From assembly GCF_012767755.2 (NCBI RefSeq), contig NZ_AP023189.1:3784001-3848000 (forward strand): DNA of 64,000 nt, in the 5' to 3' direction. Source of the stretch: Pseudomonas tohonis. GTDB taxonomy: Bacteria > Pseudomonadota > Gammaproteobacteria > Pseudomonadales > Pseudomonadaceae. Position numbers and translations under genes: made by a program. Of the stretch, positions 1 through 9,475 are shown in pieces. Below the pieces are notes generated by a model, which ran no database searches, was not told where the DNA came from, and worked only from the letters and a program-made list of their open reading frames with translations. The stretch's first letter is position 1. Each line of letters opens with the position of its first letter.

Positions 1-3000
1 GCGCGCTACCGCAGCGATGGCGTGATCGAGTACATCGGCCGCCTGGACCAGCAGGTGAAGATCCGTGGCTTCCGCATCGAGCTGGGCGAGATCGAAGCGC
101 AGCTGCTGGCGCACGCGTCGATCCGCGAAGCGGCGGTGCTGGCCCAGGACGGCAACGCTGGCCCGCAACTGGTGGCCTACCTGGTGCCCGGCGGCGACTT
201 CGACGAGGCCCCGCTGCGCGAGGCCCTGAAAGCCCACCTGCGCGAGCACCTGCCGGACTACATGGTGCCGGCGCACCTGCTGTTCCTCGACCACCTGCCG
301 CTGACCACCAATGGCAAGCTCGACCGCAGGGCGCTGCCGGCGCTGGATGCCGGCGTGGTGCAGGCCGCCTACGTGGCGCCGCGCAACGACCTCGAACGGG
401 GTATCGCCGACATCTGGCAGGACATCCTCAAGGTCGCGCGCATCGGCGTGACCGATAACTTCTTCGAGCTGGGCGGGGATTCCATCATCTCCATCCAGGT
501 GGTGAGCCGGGCGCGCCAGGCGGGCATCCTGTTCACCCCGAAGGACCTGTTCCTGCACCAGAGCGTGCAGGAGCTGGCCGCCGTCGCGCGCCTCGGCGAT
601 GCCCAGGTCATCGACCAGGGGCCGGTGACCGGGCCGCTCGCCCTGCTGCCCATCCAGCAGACCTTCTTCGACACCGACATCCCCCAGCGCCAGCACTGGA
701 ACCAGGCCGTCCTGTTGCGCCCGACGGTGGCCCTGCAGCCGGCGCGCCTGGAACAGGCACTGGCGGCCCTGCTGGTCCACCACGACGCCTTGCGCCAGGG
801 CTTCGAGCAGCGGGACGGCGCCTGGCAGGCCCAGGTGCTCGCACCCGACGCCCTGCGCCCGGTGCTCTGGCACCGCCAGTTGGCCACGACCGCTGAGCTC
901 GCGGCCCTCGCCGACCAGGCCCAGCGCAGCCTCGCCCTGGAATCGGCCGAGCTGGTCCGTGCCGTGCTGGTCGACCTGGCCGACGGCAGCCAGCGCCTGC
1001 TGCTGGCCATCCACCACCTGGCGGTGGACGGGGTTTCCTGGCGCATCCTTTTCGAGGACCTGCAAAGCCTCTACCGCCAGCTCGACGCCGGGCACGCACC
1101 GACGCTGCCCGCCAAGACCAGCGCCACCAAAGCCTGGGCCGAGCGCCTGCACGGCTACGCCGCGAGCACCGCCGGCCGCGCCGCCCTGCCCTACTGGCTG
1201 GCGCAACTGGCCGACGCCCCGGTCGACCTGCCTTGCGACAACCCCCACGGCAGCCTGCGCAACAGCCAGGCCAGGACCCTCAGCAGCCACCTCGACCAGG
1301 CCGCCACCCGGCGCCTGCTGCAGATCGCCCCGGCGGCCTACCGCACCCAGATCAACGACCTGCTGCTGACCGCCCTCGCCCGCGTCGTCGCCCGCTGGAG
1401 CGGCCACCCGGACGTGCTCGTGCAGCTGGAAGGCCACGGCCGCGAGGACCTGTTCGATGACATCGACCTGACCCGCACCGTGGGCTGGTTCACCAGCCTG
1501 TTCCCGGTGAAGCTGAGCGTCGGCGACGACCTGGCCGGCTCGATCAAGGGCGTCAAGGAAGCCCTGCGCGCCCTGCCCGACAAGGGCCTGTCGTTCGGTG
1601 CCCTGCGCCACCTGGGCGAGGCCGACACCCGCCAGCGCCTGGCCGCCCTGCCGAGGCCGCGCATCACCTTCAACTACCTGGGCCAGTTCGATAACAGCTT
1701 CGACGATGCCGAAGGCGCGCTCTTCGTGCCGGCGCCGGAAGGCAGCGGCCAGGAACAGAGCGAGGAGGCCCCGCTGGGCAACTGGCTGACCCTCAATGGG
1801 CAGATCTATGGCGGCGAGCTGAACATCGGCTGGACCTTCAGCCAGGACATGTACGACGAGGGCACCATCGCGCGCCTGGCCGAGGCTTACAGCCGCGAGC
1901 TGCACGCGCTGATCGAGCATTGCTGCAGCGCCGGCAGCCGGGGCGCGACGCCGTCGGACTTCCCCCTGGCCGGGCTGACCCAGGCGCAACTCGACAGGCT
2001 GCCGCTGGACCTGGCGGCGATCGAAGACATCTACCCGCTGTCGCCCATGCAGCAAGGCATGCTGTTCCACACCCTGGAGGCCTCGGAAGCGGCCTACTAC
2101 ATCAACCAGATGGCGGTGGACGTCGAGGGCCTGGATGCCGAGCGCTTCGTCGCGGCCTGGAACGCGGTGATCGCCCGCCACGAGATCCTGCGCACCGGCT
2201 TCTGCAGCGAGAGCCACCTGGCCCAGCCCCTGCAGGTGGTCTACCGCAGCGCCCGCCTGCCGGCGACGCTACTGGACTGGAGCCAGCGCGAGGTGACGCC
2301 CGAGGCCCTGCTGGCCCTGGCCGAGGACGAGGCCGCACGCGGCTTCGACCTGCTGCAGGCGCCGCTGATGCGCCTGACCCTGGTCACCCTGGGGGACGGC
2401 CGCGCACACCTGGTGTGGACCAGCCACCACATCCTCATGGACGGCTGGAGCAACTCGCGCCTGCTGGGTGAAGTGCTGGAAACCTACAACGGCCTGGAGC
2501 CCGCGCCGCGCCGTGGCCGCTACCGCGACTACATCGCCTGGCTGCAGGCCCAGCCCGGCGAACCCCTGGAAGCCTTCTGGCGGCAGAAGCTGCAAGCCCT
2601 CGAAGGGCCGACCCTGCTCGCCGACCACCTGGCACCGCGCCCCGACGCCCACGGCGTCGGCCACCAGGCGCTGTACCTGCACTGGGACCGCGACGCCACG
2701 CAGCACCTGCGCGAGCAGGCACAGCGCCTGCGCGTCACCCCCAACACCCTGATCCAGGCCGCCTGGCTGTTGCTCCTGCAACGCTGCACGGGGCAGGCCA
2801 CCGTCTGCTTCGGCGCCACCGTGGCCGGCCGCCCCACCAGCCTGCCCGGCGCCGACGAGATGCTCGGCCTGTTCATCAACACCCTGCCGATCATCCAGAC
2901 GCCGCGCCCCGAGCACTCGGTGCGCCAGTGGCTGGAGCAGCTGCAGGGCTACAACGTCGAAGTGCGCGAGCGCGAACACACCCCGCTGGCGGAGCTGCAA

Positions 3001-5937
3001 CGCTGGTCCGGCCAGGGTGGCCAGGCGCTGTTCGACAGCATCATCGTGTTCGAGAACTACCCGGTGGACGAACGCCTGCAGGAGGCCGAGCAGGAGCACC
3101 TGCGCTTCGGCAAGGTCAACGGGCGCGACGTGACCAACTTCGCCATGGACCTGGCGGTGCACCTCGAAGACACCTTCAGCATCGAGTTCCTCTACCTGCG
3201 CAACGCCTTCACCGAAGAGGCCGTGCAGCTGATCCGCAGCAGCTTCGAAACCCTCCTGCGGGCGCTGCTGGCGCAGCCGGACGCGCGCATCGGCAGCCTG
3301 CCGATGCTGCCCCCGGCGGAGCAGGCGCTGCTCGAGGAGCAGAACCACTTCCTGCCCTCGCAGGCCCAGCCGCTGCTGGCGGAGCAGATCCGCCGGCACG
3401 CCCTGGTGCAGCCCGAGGCGATCGCCGCGGTGTGCGCCGGGCACAGCCTGAGCTACGCCGAACTGGAGCAGCGCGCCACCCACCTGGCCGCCGAGCTGAG
3501 CCAGCGGGGCATCGGCCCGGAGAGTATCGTCGGCGTCGCCCTGGAGCGCTCGGTGGACACCCTGGTGGCCTTCTACGCGGTGATGAAGACCGGGGCGGCC
3601 TACGTCCCGCTGGACATCGAGCACCCCGCCGAGCGCCTGCGCTGGGTGGTGGAGGATTCCGCCATGCGCCTGCTGATCAGCAAGCGCCCGCTGTGCGAGC
3701 GCTTCGACGGCTTCTGGGCAACGCCGCTGCTGCTGCTCGACGAGCCGCTGCCCGCACGTGCCGCCGATGAGCTGCCGGTGCACGCCGAAGGGAGCCACCT
3801 GGCCTACCTGATCTACACCTCCGGCTCCACCGGCAAGCCCAAGGGCGTGGCGGTGGCCCACGAGGCCATCCGCATGCACTGCCAGGCCATCGGCGAGCTG
3901 TACGAGATGACGGCGCAGACCCGCGAGCTGCTGTTCATGTCCTTCGCCTTCGACGGCGCCCAGGAACGCTGGCTGACCACCCTGTCCCACGGGGGTTGCC
4001 TGGTGATCCGCGACAACCGCCTGTGGACCGCCGAGGAAACCTGGCAGGCCCTGCACGAACAGCGCATCGACATCGCCTGCTTCCCGCCCGCCTACCTGCA
4101 GCAGCTGGCCGAATACGCCCAGGCCCGGGAGCAGTCGCCGCCGCCGGTGCGGGTCTACTGCTTCGGCGGCGACGCGGTGGCCGAGGCCAACTTCGAGCGG
4201 GTCAAGCGCGCGCTGAAGCCGGTCACCCTGACCAATGGCTACGGCCCCACCGAAACGGTGGTCACGCCGATGCTGTGGAAGACCGCCGCCAGCGGCACCT
4301 GCGGCGCTCGCTACGCGCCCATCGGCTCGCGGGTCGGCCAGCGCAGCCTCTACGTGCTGGACGGCCACCTCAACCCGGTGCCGCGCGGCGTCGCCGGCGA
4401 GCTCTACATCGGTGGCGAAGGCCTGGCACGCGGCTACCACCAGCGCCCAGGGCTCACCGCCGAACGCTTCGTCGCCGACCCCTTCTCCATCGGCGGCCGC
4501 CTGTACCGCACCGGTGACTGGGTGCGCCAGCGCGCCGATGGCGTCATCGACTACCTCGGCCGCCTGGACAACCAGATCAAGATCCGTGGCTTCCGCATCG
4601 AGCCGGGCGAGATCGAGGCGCGCCTGCGGGCCCTGCCCGGCATCCAGGACGCCGTGGTGGTCGCCCGCGAGGTCAACGGCAGCCAGCAACTGATCGGCTA
4701 CGTGTCCGGCGCCGCCGACCTGCAGGGCGACAGCCTGCGTGCGGCGCTGCAGGGCGAGCTGCCGGAGTACATGGTGCCGGTGCACATCGCCGTGCTGCCG
4801 GCGCTGCCGCTCAACGCCAACGGCAAGGTCGACCGCAACGCGCTGCCGGCGCCCGACCTCAGGCTGCGCACCTTCGTCGCACCGCGCAACGACACGGAAC
4901 GCGCCCTGGCGGACATCTGGCAGGAGGTGCTGGAGATCGAGCGGGTCGGGGTCACGGACAACTTCTTCGAACTCGGCGGCGACTCGCTGCGCATCCTCAA
5001 GGTGCTGTCGAAGCTGCGCGCCCGCCCGGAACTCGGGCTGACCCTGAAGCTGCGCGACATGATCGGCAAACCCACCATCGCCGAGCTGTCCGGCTACGAC
5101 GAGCAGGTACGCGAACCCGATCCGCTGCTGGCGCTCAACACGCCCGGCCAGGCCGGCGCGGCGCTGTTCTGCCTGCACGCGGGCTTCGGCACGGTGTTCG
5201 ACTACGAGCCCCTGGCCCGGCGGCTCGAAGGGCGCTGCAGCGTCCATGGCATCCAGTGCCGCATGCTGCTGGACCGCGACTGGCAGGACCACTCCCTGGA
5301 GGCCATGGCCATCGACTACACCCGCTTCATCCGCCGGCAGCAGCCCGAGGGGCCGTACCGCCTGCTGGGCTGGTCGCTCGGCGGCGCGCTGGCGTTGCTG
5401 GTGGCCCAGGAGCTGGAGCGCCAGGGACAGGAGGTCGAGCAGGTCGGGTTGGTGGACTGCTTCACCCCGGTCGGGTCGCACGAGGACGACGGCGAAGGCT
5501 GGGAGCGCGAGCTGAGCGCCTTCCTCGCCACCCTGCTGGGCGTGCCCGCTGATGCGCTGCCGAGCACGCCGCTGCCCCCGGGCAGCGATTCGCAGGCGGT
5601 GCGCCGCTGGATCACCGGGGCCCTGGAGGCTGCCGGCGGCGATGTCGCCCGCTCGGCCATCACGGCGGACGAGCTGGCCCAGACCTTCCTCGCGGCGATG
5701 AAGCTCAAGCACCTCTCGCTGGCCTGGCGGCACGTGCCCCGCATCGCGGCGCCGACGGCCTGCTGGTGGGCGACGCAGGGCCGGCCCGCCGGCGAGCAGC
5801 GCCTGTTGCAGGGTCACTTCCCCGCTGCCGGCTCGCACCAGGCCGTGGCCGCGGGGCACTACGACATCCTGCGCCACCCGGCCCTGCTCGACGACCTCCT
5901 CGACTGGGTGCTGGACAGCGAGCCGGTCGCAGGCTGA
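1..5937 (+). CDS. Nonribosomal peptide synthetase, terminal modules (5' end outside window)
   Basis: The reading frame is open from base 1, so this is the C-terminal 1978 residues of a larger synthetase. Order of domains: tail of an adenylation domain (GRLDQQVKIRGFRIE), carrier protein (GGDS, Ser161), epimerisation domain (HHLAVDG near 338), condensation domain (HHILMDGWS near 809), complete adenylation domain (YTSGSTGKPKG from 1272), second carrier protein (Ser1662) and thioesterase (GWSLGG, Ser1792). The E domain means a D-residue is made in the penultimate module; the TE means this protein releases the product. Aligned by eye to GrsA, the specificity positions read D-G-E-C-Y-F-G-V-T; the D-G-E start is often linked to basic residues such as Lys or Orn, but the substrate is not settled. 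A siderophore is plausible; the rest of the cluster is outside the window. Confidence 0.95.
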   Translation, partial: ARYRSDGVIEYIGRLDQQVKIRGFRIELGEIEAQLLAHASIREAAVLAQDGNAGPQLVAYLVPGGDFDEAPLREALKAHLREHLPDYMVPAHLLFLDHLPLTTNGKLDRRALPALDAGVVQAAYVAPRNDLERGIADIWQDILKVARIGVTDNFFELGGDSIISIQVVSRARQAGILFTPKDLFLHQSVQELAAVARLGDAQVIDQGPVTGPLALLPIQQTFFDTDIPQRQHWNQAVLLRPTVALQPARLEQALAALLVHHDALRQGFEQRDGAWQAQVLAPDALRPVLWHRQLATTAELAALADQAQRSLALESAELVRAVLVDLADGSQRLLLAIHHLAVDGVSWRILFEDLQSLYRQLDAGHAPTLPAKTSATKAWAERLHGYAASTAGRAALPYWLAQLADAPVDLPCDNPHGSLRNSQARTLSSHLDQAATRRLLQIAPAAYRTQINDLLLTALARVVARWSGHPDVLVQLEGHGREDLFDDIDLTRTVGWFTSLFPVKLSVGDDLAGSIKGVKEALRALPDKGLSFGALRHLGEADTRQRLAALPRPRITFNYLGQFDNSFDDAEGALFVPAPEGSGQEQSEEAPLGNWLTLNGQIYGGELNIGWTFSQDMYDEGTIARLAEAYSRELHALIEHCCSAGSRGATPSDFPLAGLTQAQLDRLPLDLAAIEDIYPLSPMQQGMLFHTLEASEAAYYINQMAVDVEGLDAERFVAAWNAVIARHEILRTGFCSESHLAQPLQVVYRSARLPATLLDWSQREVTPEALLALAEDEAARGFDLLQAPLMRLTLVTLGDGRAHLVWTSHHILMDGWSNSRLLGEVLETYNGLEPAPRRGRYRDYIAWLQAQPGEPLEAFWRQKLQALEGPTLLADHLAPRPDAHGVGHQALYLHWDRDATQHLREQAQRLRVTPNTLIQAAWLLLLQRCTGQATVCFGATVAGRPTSLPGADEMLGLFINTLPIIQTPRPEHSVRQWLEQLQGYNVEVREREHTPLAELQRWSGQGGQALFDSIIVFENYPVDERLQEAEQEHLRFGKVNGRDVTNFAMDLAVHLEDTFSIEFLYLRNAFTEEAVQLIRSSFETLLRALLAQPDARIGSLPMLPPAEQALLEEQNHFLPSQAQPLLAEQIRRHALVQPEAIAAVCAGHSLSYAELEQRATHLAAELSQRGIGPESIVGVALERSVDTLVAFYAVMKTGAAYVPLDIEHPAERLRWVVEDSAMRLLISKRPLCERFDGFWATPLLLLDEPLPARAADELPVHAEGSHLAYLIYTSGSTGKPKGVAVAHEAIRMHCQAIGELYEMTAQTRELLFMSFAFDGAQERWLTTLSHGGCLVIRDNRLWTAEETWQALHEQRIDIACFPPAYLQQLAEYAQAREQSPPPVRVYCFGGDAVAEANFERVKRALKPVTLTNGYGPTETVVTPMLWKTAASGTCGARYAPIGSRVGQRSLYVLDGHLNPVPRGVAGELYIGGEGLARGYHQRPGLTAERFVADPFSIGGRLYRTGDWVRQRADGVIDYLGRLDNQIKIRGFRIEPGEIEARLRALPGIQDAVVVAREVNGSQQLIGYVSGAADLQGDSLRAALQGELPEYMVPVHIAVLPALPLNANGKVDRNALPAPDLRLRTFVAPRNDTERALADIWQEVLEIERVGVTDNFFELGGDSLRILKVLSKLRARPELGLTLKLRDMIGKPTIAELSGYDEQVREPDPLLALNTPGQAGAALFCLHAGFGTVFDYEPLARRLEGRCSVHGIQCRMLLDRDWQDHSLEAMAIDYTRFIRRQQPEGPYRLLGWSLGGALALLVAQELERQGQEVEQVGLVDCFTPVGSHEDDGEGWERELSAFLATLLGVPADALPSTPLPPGSDSQAVRRWITGALEAAGGDVARSAITADELAQTFLAAMKLKHLSLAWRHVPRIAAPTACWWATQGRPAGEQRLLQGHFPAAGSHQAVAAGHYDILRHPALLDDLLDWVLDSEPVAG

Positions 5938-5942
5938 CACCC

Positions 5943-5971
5943 GCCCCCCGGCCTGCCGGGGGCCCCTTTTT
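5943..5971 (+). terminator. Rho-independent terminator after the NRPS gene
   Basis: A strong GC hairpin (CCCCCGGC-CT-GCCGGGGG) begins six bases after the NRPS stop codon and is followed by CCCC and five T. It separates the synthetase from the esterase gene, which starts 29 bases further on, so the esterase either relies on read-through or has its own promoter. Confidence 0.75.
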
Positions 5972-5999
5972 CCATCCGTACCGACGATAAGGAACACCT

Positions 6000-6950
6000 A
6001 TGTCCCTGGACCCGAATCTCGAAGCCTTCCTGGAGCTGGCCGAGCTGGGACGCTTGAGCGGCAAGAGCCGCCCGATGCACGAGCTCAGCGTCGAGCAGGC
6101 GCGGCAGGAGTTCTCCACGACCTCGCAAGTCCTCGACCCCGACCCGCCGGGCTCGGTGGCGGTGACGCCGCTGGGCATCCCCACCCGCGACGGCGCCGAG
6201 CTGGAGGCTCGCCTCTACCGGGCGGAACACCGGCAGGGCGAAGCGCTGCCGACCATTCTCTACTTCCACGGTGGCGGCTACGTGGTGGGCGACCTGGACT
6301 CGCACGACCCGGTGTGCCGCCGCCTGGCCGCCAGCGGGCGCTTCGCGGTGCTGGCCCCGGCTTATCGACGCGCCCCCGAGGCGCCCTTCCCGACCGCCGT
6401 CGATGACGCCAGCGACTGCGCCAACTGGCTGGTCGGGCACGCCCGGGAACTGGGCCTCGCCCAGCGCTTCGCCGTGGCCGGCGACAGCGTGGGCGCCACC
6501 CTGGCCACCGTCCTCGCCGCCGAAGCGGTGATCGCGCCGGAGCGGCAGCACCTGAAGCCCTTCGCCCAGCTGCTGTTCTACCCGGTCACCGACATCAGCC
6601 GGCAACGGGACTCCCACCGCCGCTACGCCGAGGGCTACCTGCTGGAAAGCCTGACCCTGGAATGGTTCTACCAGCACTACTGCAGCGCCGGGCAACGCCT
6701 GGACTGGCGTGCCTCGCCGCTGCTCGGCCCAGCCACCGCACCGCTGGCGCCGACCTACCTGTCGCTGGCCGAGTACGACCCGCTGGTGGACGAAGGCCAC
6801 GCCTATGCCGACCACCTGCGCCAGGGCGGCACCGAGGTGACCCTGTCCCTGGAACGCGGCTTCACCCACGACTTCCTGCGCATGTCCGGCATCACCGACG
6901 AGGTGGCCTCGATCTACCGCAACGCGGAGCAATGGCTGCTCGCGCGCTGA
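6000..6950 (+). CDS. Alpha/beta hydrolase, hormone-sensitive-lipase (HSL) family esterase
   Basis: 316 residues, the usual length for bacterial HSL-family esterases. It shows the oxyanion-hole motif HGGGYVVGD, the nucleophile elbow GDSVGA (GDSxG type), a candidate acid in EYDPLVDEG and the catalytic His in GFTHDF. There is no signal peptide, so it should act in the cytoplasm on short-chain esters. The start ATG has AAGGA eight bases upstream. It sits directly behind the NRPS gene, which could mean editing or hydrolysis of a peptide or siderophore, but an ordinary carboxylesterase is equally possible; a terminator lies between the two genes. Confidence 0.88.
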   Translation: MSLDPNLEAFLELAELGRLSGKSRPMHELSVEQARQEFSTTSQVLDPDPPGSVAVTPLGIPTRDGAELEARLYRAEHRQGEALPTILYFHGGGYVVGDLDSHDPVCRRLAASGRFAVLAPAYRRAPEAPFPTAVDDASDCANWLVGHARELGLAQRFAVAGDSVGATLATVLAAEAVIAPERQHLKPFAQLLFYPVTDISRQRDSHRRYAEGYLLESLTLEWFYQHYCSAGQRLDWRASPLLGPATAPLAPTYLSLAEYDPLVDEGHAYADHLRQGGTEVTLSLERGFTHDFLRMSGITDEVASIYRNAEQWLLAR

Positions 6951-7248
6951 CCCGCTCGCCAGATCATCCCCGGGCTGAAGCCCGGGCTACGCGGCCAGGG
7001 GTTGGGCTCTTGTAGGGTGCGCCGCGCGCACCACCGCGCGGTGTTCCCGGCAAGGCAGTGGACGCCTGGCACGCCCGCAGCATGGGTTTCGCTTCGCTCT
7101 ACGCCATCCTGGAAGGGTGGAAATCGCCGCGCGGCAAGGTCGCGATCCCCCGCCATGAGCACCAAGGCCCAAGGCGACATACGGGCCAAGCGCCGCTCCG
7201 TTTTGCCTGCTAGCGTCTTTGTTGCACACACGTGCCAAGGAGGCCGGA
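6951..7248. repeat. Intergenic stretch with dispersed palindromic sequences
   Basis: No gene is supported here. A perfect palindrome CCCGGGCT-GA-AGCCCGGG lies at 6968-6985, just past the esterase stop. It is followed by a GTAGGGTGCGCCGCGCGCACC stretch and a TTCGCTTCGCTCTACGCCATCCT stretch. From general knowledge these resemble short repeated elements scattered between pseudomonad genes. The first hairpin may double as an esterase terminator although it lacks a T tract. Confidence 0.5.
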
Positions 7249-7629
7249 ATGCTCGACTACGTCGCGCTGGGAATGCTCATATTCGTGGGCATCGTGTTGT
7301 TCTACGGGGTCATCGCGATTCACGACATCCCCTATGAAATCGCCGTGCACCGCAAGCATCCGCAACAGGATGCCATTCACGTCGCCGGCTGGATCAGCCT
7401 GTTCACCCTCCACGCCATCTGGCCGTTCCTGTGGATCTGGGCAACGCTCTACCGCGAAGACCGTGGCTGGGGCTTTTCCACCACGCCGAAGCCGACGCAC
7501 GTGGACGACGCCCGCCTGCAGGAACTGGAACGTGAGCTGGGCGAGCTGAAGCTGCGCCTGGCCGCCCTGGAGGCGCCCCCCGCCGTACCAGCCGAAGCGC
7601 CCGTGGAACTGCCACGGCAGGAGGGTTGA
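7249..7629 (+). CDS. DUF3302 inner-membrane protein (YiaW-like)
   Basis: 126 residues from an ATG preceded by a strong AAGGAGG site; an upstream TTG would add ten residues but has no comparable ribosome site. Two hydrophobic membrane segments (about residues 5-24 and 45-65) are followed by a charged C-terminal tail with coiled-coil character. The protein resembles E. coli YiaW (DUF3302), which is encoded next to the membrane-fusion protein YiaV. The same arrangement occurs here: the next gene starts three bases after this stop codon. The two proteins probably form one membrane assembly of unknown cargo. Confidence 0.8.
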   Translation: MLDYVALGMLIFVGIVLFYGVIAIHDIPYEIAVHRKHPQQDAIHVAGWISLFTLHAIWPFLWIWATLYREDRGWGFSTTPKPTHVDDARLQELERELGELKLRLAALEAPPAVPAEAPVELPRQEG

Positions 7630-7632
7630 GCC

Positions 7633-8592
7633 ATGGACCTGTTGCTCATCCTCACCTACACCGCGATCTGCGTGGCGATCTTCAAGCTGTTCCGCATCCC
7701 GCTGAACAAGTGGACCGTGCCGACGGCGGTGCTGGGCGGCATCGTCCTCATCGGCGCGCTGATCTTCCTGATGAACTACAACCACCCCTACTCCGAGGTC
7801 TCGCGCAGCTACTTCGTCAGCACCCCGATCGTGCCCGCCGTGAGCGGCCAGGTGATCGAGGTGCCGGTGCAGGGCAACCGCATCCTGGAGAAGGGCGACG
7901 TGCTGTTCCGCATCGACCCGACGCCCTTCGAGAACCGGGTCAAGTCGCTCAAGGCCCAGCTCGTCTCGGCCAAGGCTGACCAGTTCCGTGCCAGCGAACT
8001 GGCCCGGCGCAACGTCGGCAACCTGCGCGATGTCGACACCACCCGGGCGCGCATGGACGACCTGCAAGGCCAGCTCAACATCGCCCAGTTCGAACTGGAC
8101 AACACCACCGTCCGCGCTCCGGGCAAGGGCTACGTCACCCAGGTGTCGCTGCGCCCGGGCATCTACGCGGTGAAGATGCCGCTGCGCCCGGCGATGGTCT
8201 TCGTGCCCCTGGAAGACCACTCCTACGTGGCCTGGATGCGGCAGAACAGCCAGCTGCGCCTGACCCCGGGCGACGAGGCGGAGATCGCCTTCGACGGCAT
8301 CCCCGGCGAGGTGTTCGCGGCGCGCGTGAAGATGGTCATGCCGGTGATCGCCGAAGGCCAGGTGCAGCCCAGCGGCAACCTGATCGGCTTCACCGGCTCG
8401 CCCCCGCCGGGCCGCGTGCCGGTGGTGCTGGAGGTGACCGACCCCGACTTCGAGCAGTACCGCAGCCTGATGCCGGGCGGCGCCTACGGGCAGGCGGCGC
8501 TGTACTCCGAGCATTTCCACCATGTCGCCATCATGCGCAAGATCCTCCTGCGCATGGCCGCGTGGATGAACTACATCTTCCCCTTCCACTGA
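7633..8592 (+). CDS. HlyD-family membrane-fusion protein (YiaV-like)
   Basis: 319 residues. An N-terminal hydrophobic region with two possible membrane segments (about residues 2-17 and 32-50) is followed by the biotinyl-lipoyl half-motif PAVSGQVIEVPVQGN, a short helical hairpin, the second half-motif (NTTVRAPGKGYV) and a beta-barrel region. This is the architecture of periplasmic adaptors of the AaeA/EmrA/YiaV group. Three bases separate it from the DUF3302 gene and 13 from the PPK2 gene, so the three are likely co-transcribed. No cognate transporter gene is adjacent. Confidence 0.85.
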   Translation: MDLLLILTYTAICVAIFKLFRIPLNKWTVPTAVLGGIVLIGALIFLMNYNHPYSEVSRSYFVSTPIVPAVSGQVIEVPVQGNRILEKGDVLFRIDPTPFENRVKSLKAQLVSAKADQFRASELARRNVGNLRDVDTTRARMDDLQGQLNIAQFELDNTTVRAPGKGYVTQVSLRPGIYAVKMPLRPAMVFVPLEDHSYVAWMRQNSQLRLTPGDEAEIAFDGIPGEVFAARVKMVMPVIAEGQVQPSGNLIGFTGSPPPGRVPVVLEVTDPDFEQYRSLMPGGAYGQAALYSEHFHHVAIMRKILLRMAAWMNYIFPFH

Positions 8593-8605
8593 TGGAGCAC
8601 GGGAC

Positions 8606-9409
8606 ATGGCCAGGAAGAAACAGCAGGCTGCCGAGAAGCTGGAGCGCAAGGTCTACGAGAAGGAACTGAAGCGCCTGCACATCGAGCTGGTCAAGCTGCA
8701 GCAGTGGGTGGTGGCCAAGGGGCTGAAGGTCTGCGTGATCTTCGAGGGCCGCGATGGCGCCGGCAAGGGCGGCACCATCAAGGCGATCACCGAGCGGGTC
8801 AGCCCACGGGTGTTCCGCGTGGTGGCGCTGCCGGCACCCACCGAGCGCGAGAAGACCCAGATGTACGGCCAGCGCTACCTGCACCACATGCCTGCGGCCG
8901 GTGAAGTGGTGATCTTCGATCGCAGCTGGTACAACCGCGCCGGCGTCGAGCGGGTCATGGGCTTCTGCACCGAGGAACAGGCCGTCAAGTTCCTCTCCGT
9001 GGTGCCGCTGTTCGAGAGGATGATCGTCGAGTCCGGCATCCTCCTCATCAAGTACTGGCTGGAAGTCAGCGCCGAGGAGCAGCAACGCCGCCTGGAGGAG
9101 CGCATCCACGACGGCCGCAAGATCTGGAAGCTCTCGCCCATGGACATCAAGTCCTTCCACCGCTGGGACGACTACACCCGCGCCCGCGACGAGATGTTCG
9201 CCGCCACCGACTCCTCCTGGGCGCCCTGGTACATGGCGCGCTCCGAAGACAAGCGGCGCGTGCGCCTGAACATCATCAGCCACCTGCTGGCGCAAGTGCC
9301 CTACCAGGACATCACCAAAGAGCAGAAAATCGAGCTGCCCAAGCGCGGCAAGATCGGCCGCTACAAGCCCGTGCCCTACCCCTTCCGCATGGTGGACGAG
9401 CGCTTCTGA
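8606..9409 (+). CDS. ppk2: Polyphosphate kinase 2 (PPK2 family)
   Basis: 267 residues, typical of short single-domain PPK2 enzymes. These transfer phosphate between polyphosphate and nucleoside diphosphates (or monophosphates in other classes). Key motifs are the Walker A-like FEGRDGAGKGG (about residues 45-55), the lid-region basic residues, and the Walker B-like block VVIFDRSWYNRAGVE near residue 105. Cytoplasmic. The ATG follows a GGAG-type site. Placement as the third gene of the DUF3302/HlyD set is notable, because the two upstream genes are envelope proteins with no obvious link to polyphosphate. Confidence 0.93.
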   Translation: MARKKQQAAEKLERKVYEKELKRLHIELVKLQQWVVAKGLKVCVIFEGRDGAGKGGTIKAITERVSPRVFRVVALPAPTEREKTQMYGQRYLHHMPAAGEVVIFDRSWYNRAGVERVMGFCTEEQAVKFLSVVPLFERMIVESGILLIKYWLEVSAEEQQRRLEERIHDGRKIWKLSPMDIKSFHRWDDYTRARDEMFAATDSSWAPWYMARSEDKRRVRLNIISHLLAQVPYQDITKEQKIELPKRGKIGRYKPVPYPFRMVDERF

Positions 9410-9475
9410 CCCGGGGCGGGCCGGCGTCATGGATGAGCGGGACGAGCACCATGAAAAACGCCGCGCCTTCCTGTA

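Noticed and set aside
2269..5997. 1242-codon frame on the minus strand
   Set aside because: It is antisense to the NRPS gene; its length is a by-product of high GC codon use, and it has no domains or ribosome site.
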